Positions 45,630-54,941 of a DNA stretch of 64,000 nt are shown in pieces. A program made the position numbers and the translations under genes. The DNA comes from Paraburkholderia bryophila. GTDB taxonomy: Bacteria; Pseudomonadota; Gammaproteobacteria; Burkholderiales; Burkholderiaceae. The stretch's first letter is position 1. Each line of letters starts with the position of its first letter. Under the pieces are notes generated by a model that did no database searches, was not told the origin of the DNA, and saw nothing but the letters and a program-made list of their open reading frames with translations. The DNA is taken from the NCBI RefSeq assembly GCF_003269035.1, contig NZ_QLTK01000022.1, positions 1 to 64,000 of the forward strand, given 5' to 3'.

Positions 45630-46438
45630 AGCGAGTCCCCCGCCGCCGAATTACGAATCGCCACGCGCCGCCAGAACGCCTGCCGCGCGCGTGAGTCGAC
45701 GCTCATAGCGCGAATGCCGTCGCAATCGACATAACTTCCGCGTTGCGCCCGCGGCGCGCCTCGAACGAGGACGCAGAGATCGACCGCAACGATCTTCGCC
45801 CATTGGTCAGCCATGACCGATGACGCTTCAATTGCGTCCAATCGGTCAGCCAGCCAGTACTTGATTCGCACGCGTTCGATGCCTTCGACGAGCGGTTGCG
45901 CGGACCCCGCCTTGCCACTGCCCTCGCAATAGAGCTCCGGCTCGCCGGTCGAAGCGCTGACTCGCGCGAAATACCGGTTCACCACGGGCACACTGCGGTC
46001 GCCGAGCGCCGCGTTGGTGGCCGTCACAGCCTGTCCGAGGCAGTCGGTTGTTTGTCCTGCGGTCGATGGCCACGTCGAGATGTTGTCCCCAACGTAGCGG
46101 ACCACGATGCCGTCCGAGCGGCCGGCCAGCGTCTCGCAGACAGGGCTCTCGTCAGTGCCCGTCGGCCGGCCTCCCGAGCATCCGAACAATGGTGGGGGAT
46201 TAGCGTAGCGCACGACATCCGCAGGCACGAAGCCGGCCATTTGCAGTTGCTGTCCAATCAAGGTCAGCGCGGTCAAGCCGGCTTCGCGGATCCGTGCCGC
46301 GTCGCTGGCCTGTTCGAACGCGGCCCGCTGCCCCGAGTAAAGCGAAACAGCGCCCGCGACCACCAGCAAACCCAATGCGACGGCGATTGCGAATTCCAAC
46401 AACGTATGGCCGCACGCGCGAGACGAACGCACCATCAT
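45626..46438 (-). CDS. PilW-like minor pilin
   Basis: 270 residues. GHTLLEFAIAVALGLLVVAGAVSLY is the pilin N-terminal helix (TLLEF with Glu5). Several Cys pairs lie in the globular part (LFGCSGGRP, ESPVCETL, TTDCLG, ELYCEGSGK). ATG 46438 overlaps the PilV stop (ATGA); the longer upstream frame is the PilV gene in another frame. Confidence 0.8.
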   Translation of the reverse strand: MMVRSSRACGHTLLEFAIAVALGLLVVAGAVSLYSGQRAAFEQASDAARIREAGLTALTLIGQQLQMAGFVPADVVRYANPPPLFGCSGGRPTGTDESPVCETLAGRSDGIVVRYVGDNISTWPSTAGQTTDCLGQAVTATNAALGDRSVPVVNRYFARVSASTGEPELYCEGSGKAGSAQPLVEGIERVRIKYWLADRLDAIEASSVMADQWAKIVAVDLCVLVRGAPRAQRGSYVDCDGIRAMSVDSRARQAFWRRVAIRNSAAGDSL

Positions 46439-46866
46439 TTCGCGAACGCCAATGCCACACACGAGACACCCGCAGGAACATCCGCCCCTCCACAAGATTC
46501 GGGTTTGTCGATGATATTGTCGGCGGGTGGCATGTCGCGCGGGGCCACCCACGTCACTCGCGCAGCGGACAACCCACCGCTCGCTTCCACCGACGCCTGT
46601 CCATGCGGCAACAGCGCCGCTGCTCGTGCGTTCCATTGCCTGATCGCAGCGTCGCTCGTGGCCGGCGCGCATATGGCCTCAGCGACAGAATCGGCTATCC
46701 ACGCCGCGTGCTCGCGGAGGGCCGTCGCACGCGCTTCGCGAGCGGTCCACAATTGGCCGGCGATCAATCCGAGCGCCGTCACCGCCATCAACGCGACCGC
46801 CAGCATGACTTCGATAAGCGAGCTGCCGTTGCACGCGAATAGGCAGTGGCGCCGCCGGAGCCTCAC
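46435..46866 (-). CDS. PilV-like minor pilin
   Basis: 143 residues from GTG 46866, which follows an AGGGGG ribosome site; another GTG at 46881 overlaps the stop of the upstream gene. The N-terminus CNGSSLIEVMLAVALMAVTALGLIAGQLWTAREARA has the SLIEVM form of PilV. The C-terminus DKPESCGGADVPAGVSCVALAFAK has two Cys. Confidence 0.75.
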   Translation of the reverse strand: MRLRRRHCLFACNGSSLIEVMLAVALMAVTALGLIAGQLWTAREARATALREHAAWIADSVAEAICAPATSDAAIRQWNARAAALLPHGQASVEASGGLSAARVTWVAPRDMPPADNIIDKPESCGGADVPAGVSCVALAFAK

Positions 46867-46877
46867 TGAAATCCCCC

Positions 46878-47438
46878 TCACGACAGGGCTCCGCAAGCAC
46901 CCTGGACAATCCGCACGCGTCCCCCAGCGGCGATATGGATACAGCGTCGCCACGCATTCCCCTGAGTCGCTCTTGAAGATACGCGCGGTGCGATCTCGAA
47001 GCTGCGAAACGTGCCGATCAATTGTCCTGCCGGCGGCGTAAACGTGAGATTCGTCTGCGTCCCGCTGATGCTCACCGCGCTTAACGAAGAATGTGCGCGC
47101 AGGATCGAAAGCGCGCCGCTGCGTTCCGCCATGACGGCCCAGCCGCAAGACCAGTCAGCAATGCCGTTCGCGCAGGGTTGCCCCGCCGCAAGACACCGGC
47201 GCGCGGCATCGACCCGGCACACGGTGACACGTGTGCCGCGACGTAGCGCCTCACTGCGTGCATAGGCGAAGGTCGATGCCAACGCTTTCGTGCGTGCGTC
47301 GATCTGATCCCGTGCCTGCCAGACAGCGAACGACGGCGCCGTGAGCGCGGCGACTATAGCTAGTAACGCAACTACGGCCAGCGTTTCGACGAGCGTAAAC
47401 CCGCTGGATGGCGGTCGACAAACGGCGTCCTGTTTCAT
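46878..47438 (-). CDS. FimT/GspH-type pseudopilin
   Basis: 186 residues from ATG 47438 (AGGGA 6 bases upstream). SSGFTLVETLAVVALLAIVAALTAPSFAVWQARDQI is a type IV pilin signal with cleavage before F. The globular GspH/FimT part includes ARSEALRRGTRVTVCR and QGNAWRRCIHIAAGGRVRIV. First of the series fimT-pilV-pilW-pilX-pilE; the usual large adhesin gene pilY1 is absent from it. Confidence 0.82.
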   Translation of the reverse strand: MKQDAVCRPPSSGFTLVETLAVVALLAIVAALTAPSFAVWQARDQIDARTKALASTFAYARSEALRRGTRVTVCRVDAARRCLAAGQPCANGIADWSCGWAVMAERSGALSILRAHSSLSAVSISGTQTNLTFTPPAGQLIGTFRSFEIAPRVSSRATQGNAWRRCIHIAAGGRVRIVQGACGALS

Positions 47439-47641
47439 CTGCATCCCTGATCGTTGCAAAGAATGCAGCCAATCTAGCGGTTCGCAAACGGCTCAACAAT
47501 CGGCCGAATGGCCAGGTGGCACTCAGACGCTCTCCCGCGCAAAAATGCACGCGTCGAACCATAACGGAGCGGGAGCTATCAATGCGCGAATCAACGCGGA
47601 GAAAACCGGATACTCGAACGCAGCACGCGGCGCGGCCGCGA

Positions 47642-48124
47642 TCAGCGCTTGCGGGAAGGCTTGGGAGGAGAAGAGGCGCGGCGGAATTCTTCGATTACGT
47701 CTTCGAACTCAGAGACGTCTTCAAAGCGCCGGTAGACGGAGGCAAACCGAACGTAGGCAATCGTATCGAGTGCGCGCAACTCGTTCATGACGAGTTCGCC
47801 GAGGCGCTCGCTGCGCACCTCGCGCTCGCCGCTACCGAGCAGTTGGTCCTCGATGCGGGCGACGGCCGCGTCGATCGCGTCCGCTGCAACCGGGCGCTTG
47901 CGCAGCGCCAGTTGCATGCTCGCGACGATCTTGCGGCGATCGAATTCCGTGCGACTGCCGTCTTTCTTGACGACCGACGGCAACGCCAGCTCGACCCGCT
48001 CATACGTTGTGAAACGTTTGTCGCAGGCCGGGCAGCGGCGGCGCCGGCGAATCGTTGCGCCATCTTCGGATACGCGCGAGTCGACAACCTGCGTATCGGC
48101 GTGACGGCAGAAGGGGCAGTGCAT
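47642..48124 (-). CDS. nrdR: Transcriptional repressor NrdR
   Basis: 160 residues. N-terminal zinc ribbon MHCPFCRHADTQVVDSR..RRRCPACDKRFTTYER (four Cys), then an ATP-cone domain (VVKKDGSRTEFDRRKI). It represses ribonucleotide reductase genes according to the ATP/dATP state. It follows glyA after 6 bp, the arrangement usual in proteobacteria. Confidence 0.96.
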   Translation of the reverse strand: MHCPFCRHADTQVVDSRVSEDGATIRRRRRCPACDKRFTTYERVELALPSVVKKDGSRTEFDRRKIVASMQLALRKRPVAADAIDAAVARIEDQLLGSGEREVRSERLGELVMNELRALDTIAYVRFASVYRRFEDVSEFEDVIEEFRRASSPPKPSRKR

Positions 48125-48130
48125 AACGGC

Positions 48131-49378
48131 TTAGCGGTAGACCGGGAAGCGTTGGGTCAGCTCGGCAACCTGGCCGCGCACACGTTCGATCGTGGCGGCA
48201 TCTTCAGGGTTGTCCAGCACGTCGGCGATCAGGTTACCCACCTGCTCCGCTTCCTTGACACCGAAGCCGCGCGTGGTCATGGCCGGCGAGCCGAGACGCA
48301 CGCCGCTCGTCACAAACGGCTTTTCGGGGTCGTTCGGGATCGCGTTCTTGTTGACGGTGATGTGAGCAGCGCCCAGTGCGGCTTCCGCAGCCTTGCCGGT
48401 GATCTTCTTGGCCCGCAGATCGACCAGCATGACATGGCTTTCGGTACGGCCCGAGACGATACGCAGACCGCGCTTGACCAGCGTTTCGGCCAGCACGCGA
48501 GCGTTTTCGACCACTTGCTGCTGGTATACCTTGAATTCCGGCGACAGCGCTTCCTTGAACGCAACAGCCTTACCGGCAATCACGTGCATCAGCGGACCAC
48601 CCTGAATGCCCGGGAAGATAGCCGAGTTGATCTGCTTTTCGAACTCGGCCTTCATCAGGATCACGCCGCCGCGCGGGCCGCGCAGGCTCTTGTGCGTGGT
48701 GGTCGTGACGAAATCGGCGAACGGCACGGGGTTCGGGTACACGCCTGCGGCGACCAGGCCGGCGTAGTGCGCCATGTCGACCATGAAGTATGCGCCGACC
48801 GACTTGGCGATCTTCGACAGGCGCTCGAAATCGATACGCAGCGCAAATGCCGAGGCACCGGCCACGATCAGCTTCGGCTTGTGTTCCTGGGCGAGCTTCT
48901 CAGCCGCGTCGTAGTCGATGTCTTCCGCTTCGTTCAGGCCGTAGCTGACCACGTTGAACCATTTGCCCGACATGTTGACCGGCGAACCGTGCGTCAGGTG
49001 ACCACCGTGCGCGAGGCTCATGCCCATGATCGTGTCGCCCGGCTTCAGCATGGCGAAGAACACGCCCTGGTTCGCCTGCGAGCCCGAGTTCGGCTGGACG
49101 TTGGCCGCTTCTGCGCCAAACAGCTGCTTCACGCGGTCGATCGCCAGCTGCTCGGCGATGTCGACGTATTCGCAGCCGCCGTAGTAGCGCTTGCCCGGAT
49201 ACCCTTCGGCGTATTTGTTGGTGAGCTGCGAGCCTTGCGCGGCCATCACGGCTGGGCTCGTATAGTTTTCCGACGCGATCAGTTCGATGTGCTCTTCCTG
49301 ACGGCGGTTTTCCTGCTCGATGACCTTCCAGAGTTCAGGATCGACGTTGGCGATGGTGCTTTGGGCTCTGTCAAACAT
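48131..49378 (-). CDS. glyA: Serine hydroxymethyltransferase
   Basis: 415 residues, the standard GlyA length. It converts serine and tetrahydrofolate to glycine and 5,10-methylene-THF. IELIASENYTSPAV, the SGSQANQGVF segment, and the PLP lysine in VTTTTHKSLRGPRGG are intact. ATG 49378 is preceded by a GGA-type site. Cotranscribed with nrdR. Confidence 0.97.
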   Translation of the reverse strand: MFDRAQSTIANVDPELWKVIEQENRRQEEHIELIASENYTSPAVMAAQGSQLTNKYAEGYPGKRYYGGCEYVDIAEQLAIDRVKQLFGAEAANVQPNSGSQANQGVFFAMLKPGDTIMGMSLAHGGHLTHGSPVNMSGKWFNVVSYGLNEAEDIDYDAAEKLAQEHKPKLIVAGASAFALRIDFERLSKIAKSVGAYFMVDMAHYAGLVAAGVYPNPVPFADFVTTTTHKSLRGPRGGVILMKAEFEKQINSAIFPGIQGGPLMHVIAGKAVAFKEALSPEFKVYQQQVVENARVLAETLVKRGLRIVSGRTESHVMLVDLRAKKITGKAAEAALGAAHITVNKNAIPNDPEKPFVTSGVRLGSPAMTTRGFGVKEAEQVGNLIADVLDNPEDAATIERVRGQVAELTQRFPVYR

Positions 49379-49891
49379 ACGGATTCCGTTGAGTGTGTTC
49401 AGGTTGACCGGATCGTGCGCCGAATCTTGCGTAGAGGGTACGCAGCGCTGCTGGCGGCTGGGCCAGCCCTGACGTGGCGGACAGAGAGACGCCGCACACG
49501 CGAGGCAGGACAGCCACCGTCAGCGCAGAACAATGCGCGCGGATCACGGCTGCCCAGGCGAACGGCAAAACGGCACCCTGCGCTTCACGGTGGGTTGTTC
49601 CACCTTGAACCCGATTGCTTGAACCGGTTCTATCGCCAGTCACGCAGGGATGAGCGCGTTAGTTTATTGGAAGAGGATCGAATAGGCAACCGGCTCACCG
49701 TCGCAGCCGGGCACGCTCGCGAGGCCGCCCCACAGGCCTCCCGGCGCGAGCTGCGAAGGTCTGACGAAAACGCACGGCAAAGCCGCTGTTCGGCTCTTCC
49801 GCAGCCGCTCATATGGCCGGTTCAGCCTTGCCGCAACGCCGCATTGGAAGTAGGCTTGGGACCTTTCTCCTTTACCGACCAGGAAACTGCA
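49379..49891. other. Divergent promoter region of glyA and an SDR gene
   Basis: 513 bases without a supported gene; the frames here lack ribosome sites and domains. I looked for a glycine riboswitch (paired aptamers) on the glyA strand and did not find its conserved core. Confidence 0.45.
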
Positions 49892-50638
49892 ATGATCGTG
49901 TTCGTCACCGGAGCGTCCGCGGGATTCGGCGCCGCTATCGCTCGCGCTTTCGTCAAGGGCGGCCACCGTGTCGTCGCCACCGCGCGCCGGAAGGACCGCC
50001 TTCAGGCGCTCGCCGACGAACTCGGCGACGCGCTTCTGCCCTACGAACTCGACGTACGCGACCGCGCCGCCGTCGAAGCCGTGCCCGCCGGGCTGCCGGC
50101 CGATTTCGCCGCGATCGACGTGCTCGTCAACAACGCCGGCCTCGCGCTCGGCACCGAGCCCGCGCAAAAAGCGAGTCTGGACGCATGGCACACCATGATC
50201 GAAACCAATTGCACGGGTCTCGTACAGATTACGCACGCCTTACTACCCGGTATGGTTGAGCGCAATCGCGGCCATGTCTTCAACCTGGGCTCCGCGGCGG
50301 GCAGCTGGCCATACGCGGGTGGTAACGTTTACGGTGCCACCAAGGCCTTCGTGCGCCAGTTCAGCCTGAACCTGCGCGCCGATCTTGCCGGCACCGCGCT
50401 GCGCGTGACCGACATCGAACCGGGTTTGTGTGGCGGCACCGAGTTCTCGAACGTGCGTTTTCGCGGCGACGACGACAAGGCCGCGAAAATGTACGAAAAC
50501 GTGCAACCGCTGACACCCGAAGATATCGCCGACTCGATCTACTGGATCGCGACCCGCCCGGCCCACGTCAACATCAACACGATCGAGCTCATGCCGGTGG
50601 CGCAATCCTTCTCCGCGCTGAGCGTTCATCGCGGCTGA
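49892..50638 (+). CDS. Short-chain dehydrogenase, YdfG-like
   Basis: 248 residues, classical SDR. MIVFVTGASAGFGAAIARAF holds the TGxxxGxG cofactor motif, ATARRKDRL indicates NADP preference, NNAGLALG is the structural motif, and the triad is Ser in LGSAAGSWPY with YGATK. VTDIEPGLCGGTEFSNVRF matches YdfG, which oxidises serine and 3-hydroxy acids. ATG 49892 has AGGAAA upstream. Confidence 0.9.
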   Translation: MIVFVTGASAGFGAAIARAFVKGGHRVVATARRKDRLQALADELGDALLPYELDVRDRAAVEAVPAGLPADFAAIDVLVNNAGLALGTEPAQKASLDAWHTMIETNCTGLVQITHALLPGMVERNRGHVFNLGSAAGSWPYAGGNVYGATKAFVRQFSLNLRADLAGTALRVTDIEPGLCGGTEFSNVRFRGDDDKAAKMYENVQPLTPEDIADSIYWIATRPAHVNINTIELMPVAQSFSALSVHRG

Positions 50639-50705
50639 GGCCCGCCGGATAAGGCGCACACTTTGAAACAGACCGCAAGGTATGCGTTCCGGTAAAATGC
50701 GCCGC

Positions 50706-51176
50706 ATGAATGAGTCGACCAGCCAGCCCGGCACCAAAATCGGCGGCACGTGGTCTATCCGCGTGTACTACGAAGATACCGACGCCGGTGGCATCGTGTT
50801 TTACGCGAACTACCTGAAGTTTTTCGAGCGGGCGCGCACCGAATGGCTGCGCGCATGCGGCGTCGACCAGCGCCGGCTCGCCGATGAAACAGGCGCGATG
50901 TTTATCGTGAGCAGCACCGCGGTCGACTATCGGGCGCCGGCACGACTCGACGACATCGTCAACATCGTGAGCCGGATCGAACGGCTAGGCAGGGCATCGG
51001 TCGACTTCGTGCAGGAGGCGTGGCGCGACGGCACGCTGCTTGCTACCGGTTCCATCCGGGTCGGCTGTGTCGATCGCATCGCGCTGCGGCCGGCCGCGAT
51101 TCCTTCGCCGGTTCTGGCCGCTTTGCGGCGTGGGCCGGGCGCCGACGGCGGCGGCGTGTCAACGGACAACGACTGA
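50706..51176 (+). CDS. ybgC: Tol-Pal cluster acyl-CoA thioesterase YbgC
   Basis: 156 residues, hot-dog fold. RVYYEDTDAGGIVFYANYLKFFERARTEWLR is the 4-hydroxybenzoyl-CoA-thioesterase signature with the catalytic Asp. It heads the tol-pal cluster and probably acts on phospholipid-linked acyl-CoA. Starts at 50682, 50697 and 50706 are all possible and none has a strong ribosome site. Confidence 0.92.
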   Translation: MNESTSQPGTKIGGTWSIRVYYEDTDAGGIVFYANYLKFFERARTEWLRACGVDQRRLADETGAMFIVSSTAVDYRAPARLDDIVNIVSRIERLGRASVDFVQEAWRDGTLLATGSIRVGCVDRIALRPAAIPSPVLAALRRGPGADGGGVSTDND

Positions 51177-51331
51177 ACCCCGTTGTTACGGGGCCAGTGA
51201 ACTCATATCGATCAAGCAACACAAAGCATGGTTCGGCTTGCAATATCGCCGATGCTTCCGTTTTGCTCACGGCAAGCCTCGACTGACCTTGCAGCCGGAC
51301 GCCCCCTTCCGGGACGTTAAAACGAACCTTT

Positions 51332-52009
51332 ATGAACACTACACAAGATCTGTCGATCGTTTCACTCGTACTCAATGCGAGCCTGCTGGCGCAGGCCGTG
51401 ATGGCGCTGCTGCTGTTGCTGTCGCTGTTGTCGTGGACTTTCATTTTCCGCAAGTGGTTTGCGATCCGCCGGGCGCGCGCGCAAACTGAACGCTTCGAAC
51501 GCGATTTCTGGTCGGGCGGCGACCTGCAGGCGCTGTATCAAAGCGCGGCCAACAACCGCCATACGATCGGCGCGCTGGAACGCATTTTCGAATCCGGCAT
51601 GCGCGAATTCCTGAAGGGCAAGGAAAAACGCCTGAACGATCCGGGCGCGATTCTCGACGGCGCCCGCCGCGCCATGCGCGCGGCGTTCCAGCGCGAAATG
51701 GACGTGCTCGAGGCGAATCTGGCGTTTCTCGCGTCGGTCGGCTCGGTCAGCCCGTACATCGGTCTGTTCGGCACGGTGTGGGGGATCATGAACGCGTTCC
51801 GCGGCCTCGCCAACGTGCAGCAGGCCACGCTGGCAAACGTCGCGCCGGGTATCGCCGAAGCGCTGACCGCCACCGCGATCGGCCTGTTCGCCGCGATTCC
51901 GGCCGTGGTCGCCTACAACCGCTACGCGCACGACATCGATCGTCTGGCGATCCGTTTCGAGACCTTCATCGAAGAATTCTCGAACATTCTGCAGCGCCAG
52001 GCACAGTAA
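51332..52009 (+). CDS. tolQ: TolQ, proton-channel subunit
   Basis: 225 residues with three membrane helices (about 15-37, 130-155, 165-190). GSVSPYIGLFGTVWGIMNAFRGL and GIAEALTATAIGLFAAIPAVVAYN are the ExbB/TolQ/MotA signatures. Inner-membrane partner of TolR; it drives TolA with proton-motive force. Confidence 0.96.
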   Translation: MNTTQDLSIVSLVLNASLLAQAVMALLLLLSLLSWTFIFRKWFAIRRARAQTERFERDFWSGGDLQALYQSAANNRHTIGALERIFESGMREFLKGKEKRLNDPGAILDGARRAMRAAFQREMDVLEANLAFLASVGSVSPYIGLFGTVWGIMNAFRGLANVQQATLANVAPGIAEALTATAIGLFAAIPAVVAYNRYAHDIDRLAIRFETFIEEFSNILQRQAQ

Positions 52010-52019
52010 GGAGTCCACG

Positions 52020-52466
52020 ATGGCAGGCTCTCGTTCCTCCAGCATGCGCGGCAGCCGTCAGCGCCGCGCCATGGCCGACATCAACGTCGTGCCGTATATC
52101 GACGTGATGCTCGTGCTGCTCGTGATCTTCATGGTGACCGCGCCGCTGGTCGCTCCGTCGATCGTCAATCTGCCCACTGTCGGCGGCGCCGCGCCGCAAC
52201 AGCAAACGCCTCCTGTGATCGTGAACATCCGCGCGGACGGCAACATGAGCGTCAAATACAAGGACGATTCCGGCGCGCAGCAGCAGGAAGACATGTCGAA
52301 GGCCGATCTGAAAGGCTTCATCGCCGATCGCGCGCAGGCGCATCCCGATCAGCCCGTGGTGATCGCCGCCGATAAAACCGTGAAGTATGAAGTTGTAATG
52401 AACGTGATGTCCGAGTTGAAAGGCGAAGGCGTCAAACGCGTTGGATTGCTCGTCAAATCGCAATGA
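52020..52466 (+). CDS. tolR: TolR, proton-channel subunit
   Basis: 148 residues. One membrane helix (about 25-45) contains NVVPYIDVMLVLLVIFMVTAPL with the essential Asp for proton flow. The periplasmic domain follows, ending VMSELKGEGVKRVGLLVKS. It begins 10 bp after tolQ and overlaps tolA by 4 bp. Confidence 0.96.
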   Translation: MAGSRSSSMRGSRQRRAMADINVVPYIDVMLVLLVIFMVTAPLVAPSIVNLPTVGGAAPQQQTPPVIVNIRADGNMSVKYKDDSGAQQQEDMSKADLKGFIADRAQAHPDQPVVIAADKTVKYEVVMNVMSELKGEGVKRVGLLVKSQ

Positions 52467-53476
52467 TCCGCAAGAATTCCGACTACCCGCTCCAGCCGCC
52501 GCGTGAACGCGGTACCGGGCGAGCCTTTGCGTTCGCGCTGGTGATGCACGCGCTGCTCGGGTTCTTCCTGTATCACGGCATTCAGTGGCAAAACAGCACG
52601 CCGGAAGGCGCGGAAGCCGAGTTGTGGACCGAGGTGCCGGATACGGCCATTCCGCGTCCCGTTCCGCCACCGCCGCCCGTGCCGGTCGCCCCTGCCCCGC
52701 CGGTACCGGACGAGCAGGCCGACATCGCTTTACAGGAAAAGAAACGCCAGCAACAGGAAGCGGCCCGTCAGGCGCAACTGGCCGAGCAGTTGCGTCAGCA
52801 AAAGTTGCAGGCCCAACAGGAAGCCGAGGCGAAACGTCAGCAGCAACTGGCGGCCGACCAGGCTGCGCAACTCGCCGCGCAGAAGGCTGCGGCAGCGAAA
52901 CAGAAGCAGCAGCAACAGCAGGCCGACAGGCTCAAGCAACAGCAACTGGCCGATCAGCAAAAGCAGCAGCTGAAAGAACAGCAACAGGAACAACAGAAAC
53001 AGGCCGATGCTGAAGCGGCGCAGAAGAAAGCCGACGCGCAGAAGGCGGCAAAGGCCAAGGCGCAGGCCGATGCTGCGGCGCAAGCCAAGAAGGTGGATTC
53101 GGAACGTCGCGCGCGTCTCGCGCAGATGATGCAGGGTTCGGCCGGCGGAACGGGCTCGACAGACGGGCTCGGCAAGAGCGGCACGGGTACGGGTTCGGGC
53201 GGCACGGCGACATCGCCGGGTTACTCGGACAAGGTCCGCCGCGCAGTGCGCCCGCACATTTCGTGGGGTGGTGAAACGGCCGGTCTGGAGACCGTCGTTT
53301 CCGTGCGTTGCTCGCCGACCGGCACCCTGCTCGACGCCACGATCCAGCGCAGCAGCGGAAACTCGGCGTGGGACGACGCTGCTTTACGCGCCGTCCAGCG
53401 CACCGACCCGATGCCTCAGGATATCAACGGCAAGACGCCGACGAGCTTCCTGATTACCTTGAAGCCGGCAGGTTGA
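52463..53476 (+). CDS. tolA: TolA, envelope-spanning energy transducer
   Basis: 337 residues. A membrane anchor (FAFALVMHALLGFFLYHGI, about 15-35), a Pro-rich segment, then a long Gln/Lys/Ala coiled coil (about 90-215) that crosses the periplasm. A Gly/Ser/Thr hinge and a TonB-like C-terminal domain (VVSVRCSPTGTLLDATIQRSSGNSAWDDAAL) follow. It contacts TolB and Pal at the outer membrane. Confidence 0.95.
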   Translation: MIRKNSDYPLQPPRERGTGRAFAFALVMHALLGFFLYHGIQWQNSTPEGAEAELWTEVPDTAIPRPVPPPPPVPVAPAPPVPDEQADIALQEKKRQQQEAARQAQLAEQLRQQKLQAQQEAEAKRQQQLAADQAAQLAAQKAAAAKQKQQQQQADRLKQQQLADQQKQQLKEQQQEQQKQADAEAAQKKADAQKAAKAKAQADAAAQAKKVDSERRARLAQMMQGSAGGTGSTDGLGKSGTGTGSGGTATSPGYSDKVRRAVRPHISWGGETAGLETVVSVRCSPTGTLLDATIQRSSGNSAWDDAALRAVQRTDPMPQDINGKTPTSFLITLKPAG

Positions 53477-53616
53477 TTTCAGCAGCATGACAGTCAGTTG
53501 ACAGCAGACCCGGCGCCCCGCCCAGCGTGGCGCCACTCGGGAACGAATTAGTGCTTTCCGGGTCTGTCTGCTGTCGTGAAGTGTTAGTAAAACCGTTTTT
53601 GGGGAAACCATACAGC

Positions 53617-54909
53617 ATGAGTTTGATGACCAAGCTAGGCCTGCGGACACTGGTAGCGTCGTGCCTGATCGCCGTCGGCGGTGCCGCCAACGCACAACTC
53701 AACGTCCTCGTGACGGGCGTCGGGTCAACCCAGTTTCCGATCGCAACGGCGAATTTCGCCAATGAAGCGAACTCGCCGCAACAGGTCAGCACGATCGTGC
53801 GCCAGGATCTGCAACGCAGCGGCAAGTTCACGAATATCGACGCCGGCGCCACGCCCGTCGCCGAAACCGATTCCGTCGACCTCGGCAGCTGGAAGGCCAA
53901 GGGCGCCAATGCGTTCGTCTCGGGCAGCGTGAACCGCCTGCCGAACGGTCAATACGAAGTGCGTTTCAAACTGTACGACACGGTCAAGGGCGAAAGCCTC
54001 GGCGGTCTCGTGCTCGTGAGTCCGGAAAGCGGCTTGCGAATGAGCGCGCATAAAGTCGCGGACTACATCTACGCCAAGCTGATGGGCGGCCGCGGCGTGT
54101 TCGCTACACGCCTGTCATACGTGATCAAGACCGGTGGACGTTATCAACTGCAGATTTCCGATTCGGACGGCCAGGACGCGCATATCGCGCTGTCGAGCCC
54201 CGAGCCGATCATCTCGCCGGCGTGGTCGCCTGACGGCACCAAGGTCGCTTACGTATCGTTCGAGAAGAAGAAGCCGATCGTCTACATTCACGACCTGCCG
54301 ACGGGGCGCCGTGTAGTCGTCTCGGATCAGAAGGGCAACAACAGTGCGCCGGCGTGGTCGCCGGATGGCCGCACGCTGGCCGTGGCGCTCTCGCGTACCG
54401 GCAATACGCAGATTTTCGCCGTCAATGCAGATGGCAGCGGCCTGCGCCGTCTCACGCAAGGCAGCTCGATCGACACCGAACCGTGCTTCTCGCCCGACGG
54501 CCAGTCGATCTATTTCACGAGCGACCGTGGTGGTCAGCCGCAGATCTACAAGATGCCGGCAGCGGGCGAAAACGCCGGCGCCGCGCAACGCGTCACGTTC
54601 ACGGGCAGCTACAACACCAGCCCGCGCGTCAGCCCGGACGGCAAACAGCTCGCTTATATCTCGCGCGTCGGCGGCGGGTTCAAGCTTTATATCCAGGACC
54701 TGCAAGGCAATACCGCCACGGGCCTGACGGACACGACACATGACGAATCGCCGAGCTTCGCGGCGAACGGTCAGTACATTCTTTACGCCACACAGGTGAA
54801 CGGCCGTGGCGTGTTGGCCGCAGTATCGACCGACGGTCGCACTCGGCAGGTCCTGTCTGTTCAGGGTGGCAGCGTACGCGAGCCGTCCTGGGGCCCGTTT
54901 ATGCAATAA
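53617..54909 (+). CDS. tolB: TolB, periplasmic beta-propeller
   Basis: 430 residues. Signal peptide 1-26 (VASCLIAVGGAANA), an N-terminal Tol domain, then a six-bladed propeller with repeated SPDG/ANG motifs (PAWSPDGTKVAYVSF, PAWSPDGRTLAVALS, PCFSPDGQSIYFTSD, PRVSPDGKQLAYIS). Links TolA to Pal. ATG 53617 gives a normal signal peptide; an upstream frame extension does not. Confidence 0.97.
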   Translation: MSLMTKLGLRTLVASCLIAVGGAANAQLNVLVTGVGSTQFPIATANFANEANSPQQVSTIVRQDLQRSGKFTNIDAGATPVAETDSVDLGSWKAKGANAFVSGSVNRLPNGQYEVRFKLYDTVKGESLGGLVLVSPESGLRMSAHKVADYIYAKLMGGRGVFATRLSYVIKTGGRYQLQISDSDGQDAHIALSSPEPIISPAWSPDGTKVAYVSFEKKKPIVYIHDLPTGRRVVVSDQKGNNSAPAWSPDGRTLAVALSRTGNTQIFAVNADGSGLRRLTQGSSIDTEPCFSPDGQSIYFTSDRGGQPQIYKMPAAGENAGAAQRVTFTGSYNTSPRVSPDGKQLAYISRVGGGFKLYIQDLQGNTATGLTDTTHDESPSFAANGQYILYATQVNGRGVLAAVSTDGRTRQVLSVQGGSVREPSWGPFMQ

Positions 54910-54941
54910 CGTTGATGCAATAACACAAGGAGAGTAACCAA

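Noticed and set aside
49379..49891. Glycine riboswitch upstream of glyA
   Set aside because: The region was searched because glyA can be controlled in this way, but the conserved aptamer core was not found on the glyA strand.
47408..50638. A 1076-codon open frame on the plus strand
   Set aside because: It is the antisense of nrdR and glyA joined in frame to the true SDR gene at 49892; the first 800 residues are Arg/His-rich shadow sequence.
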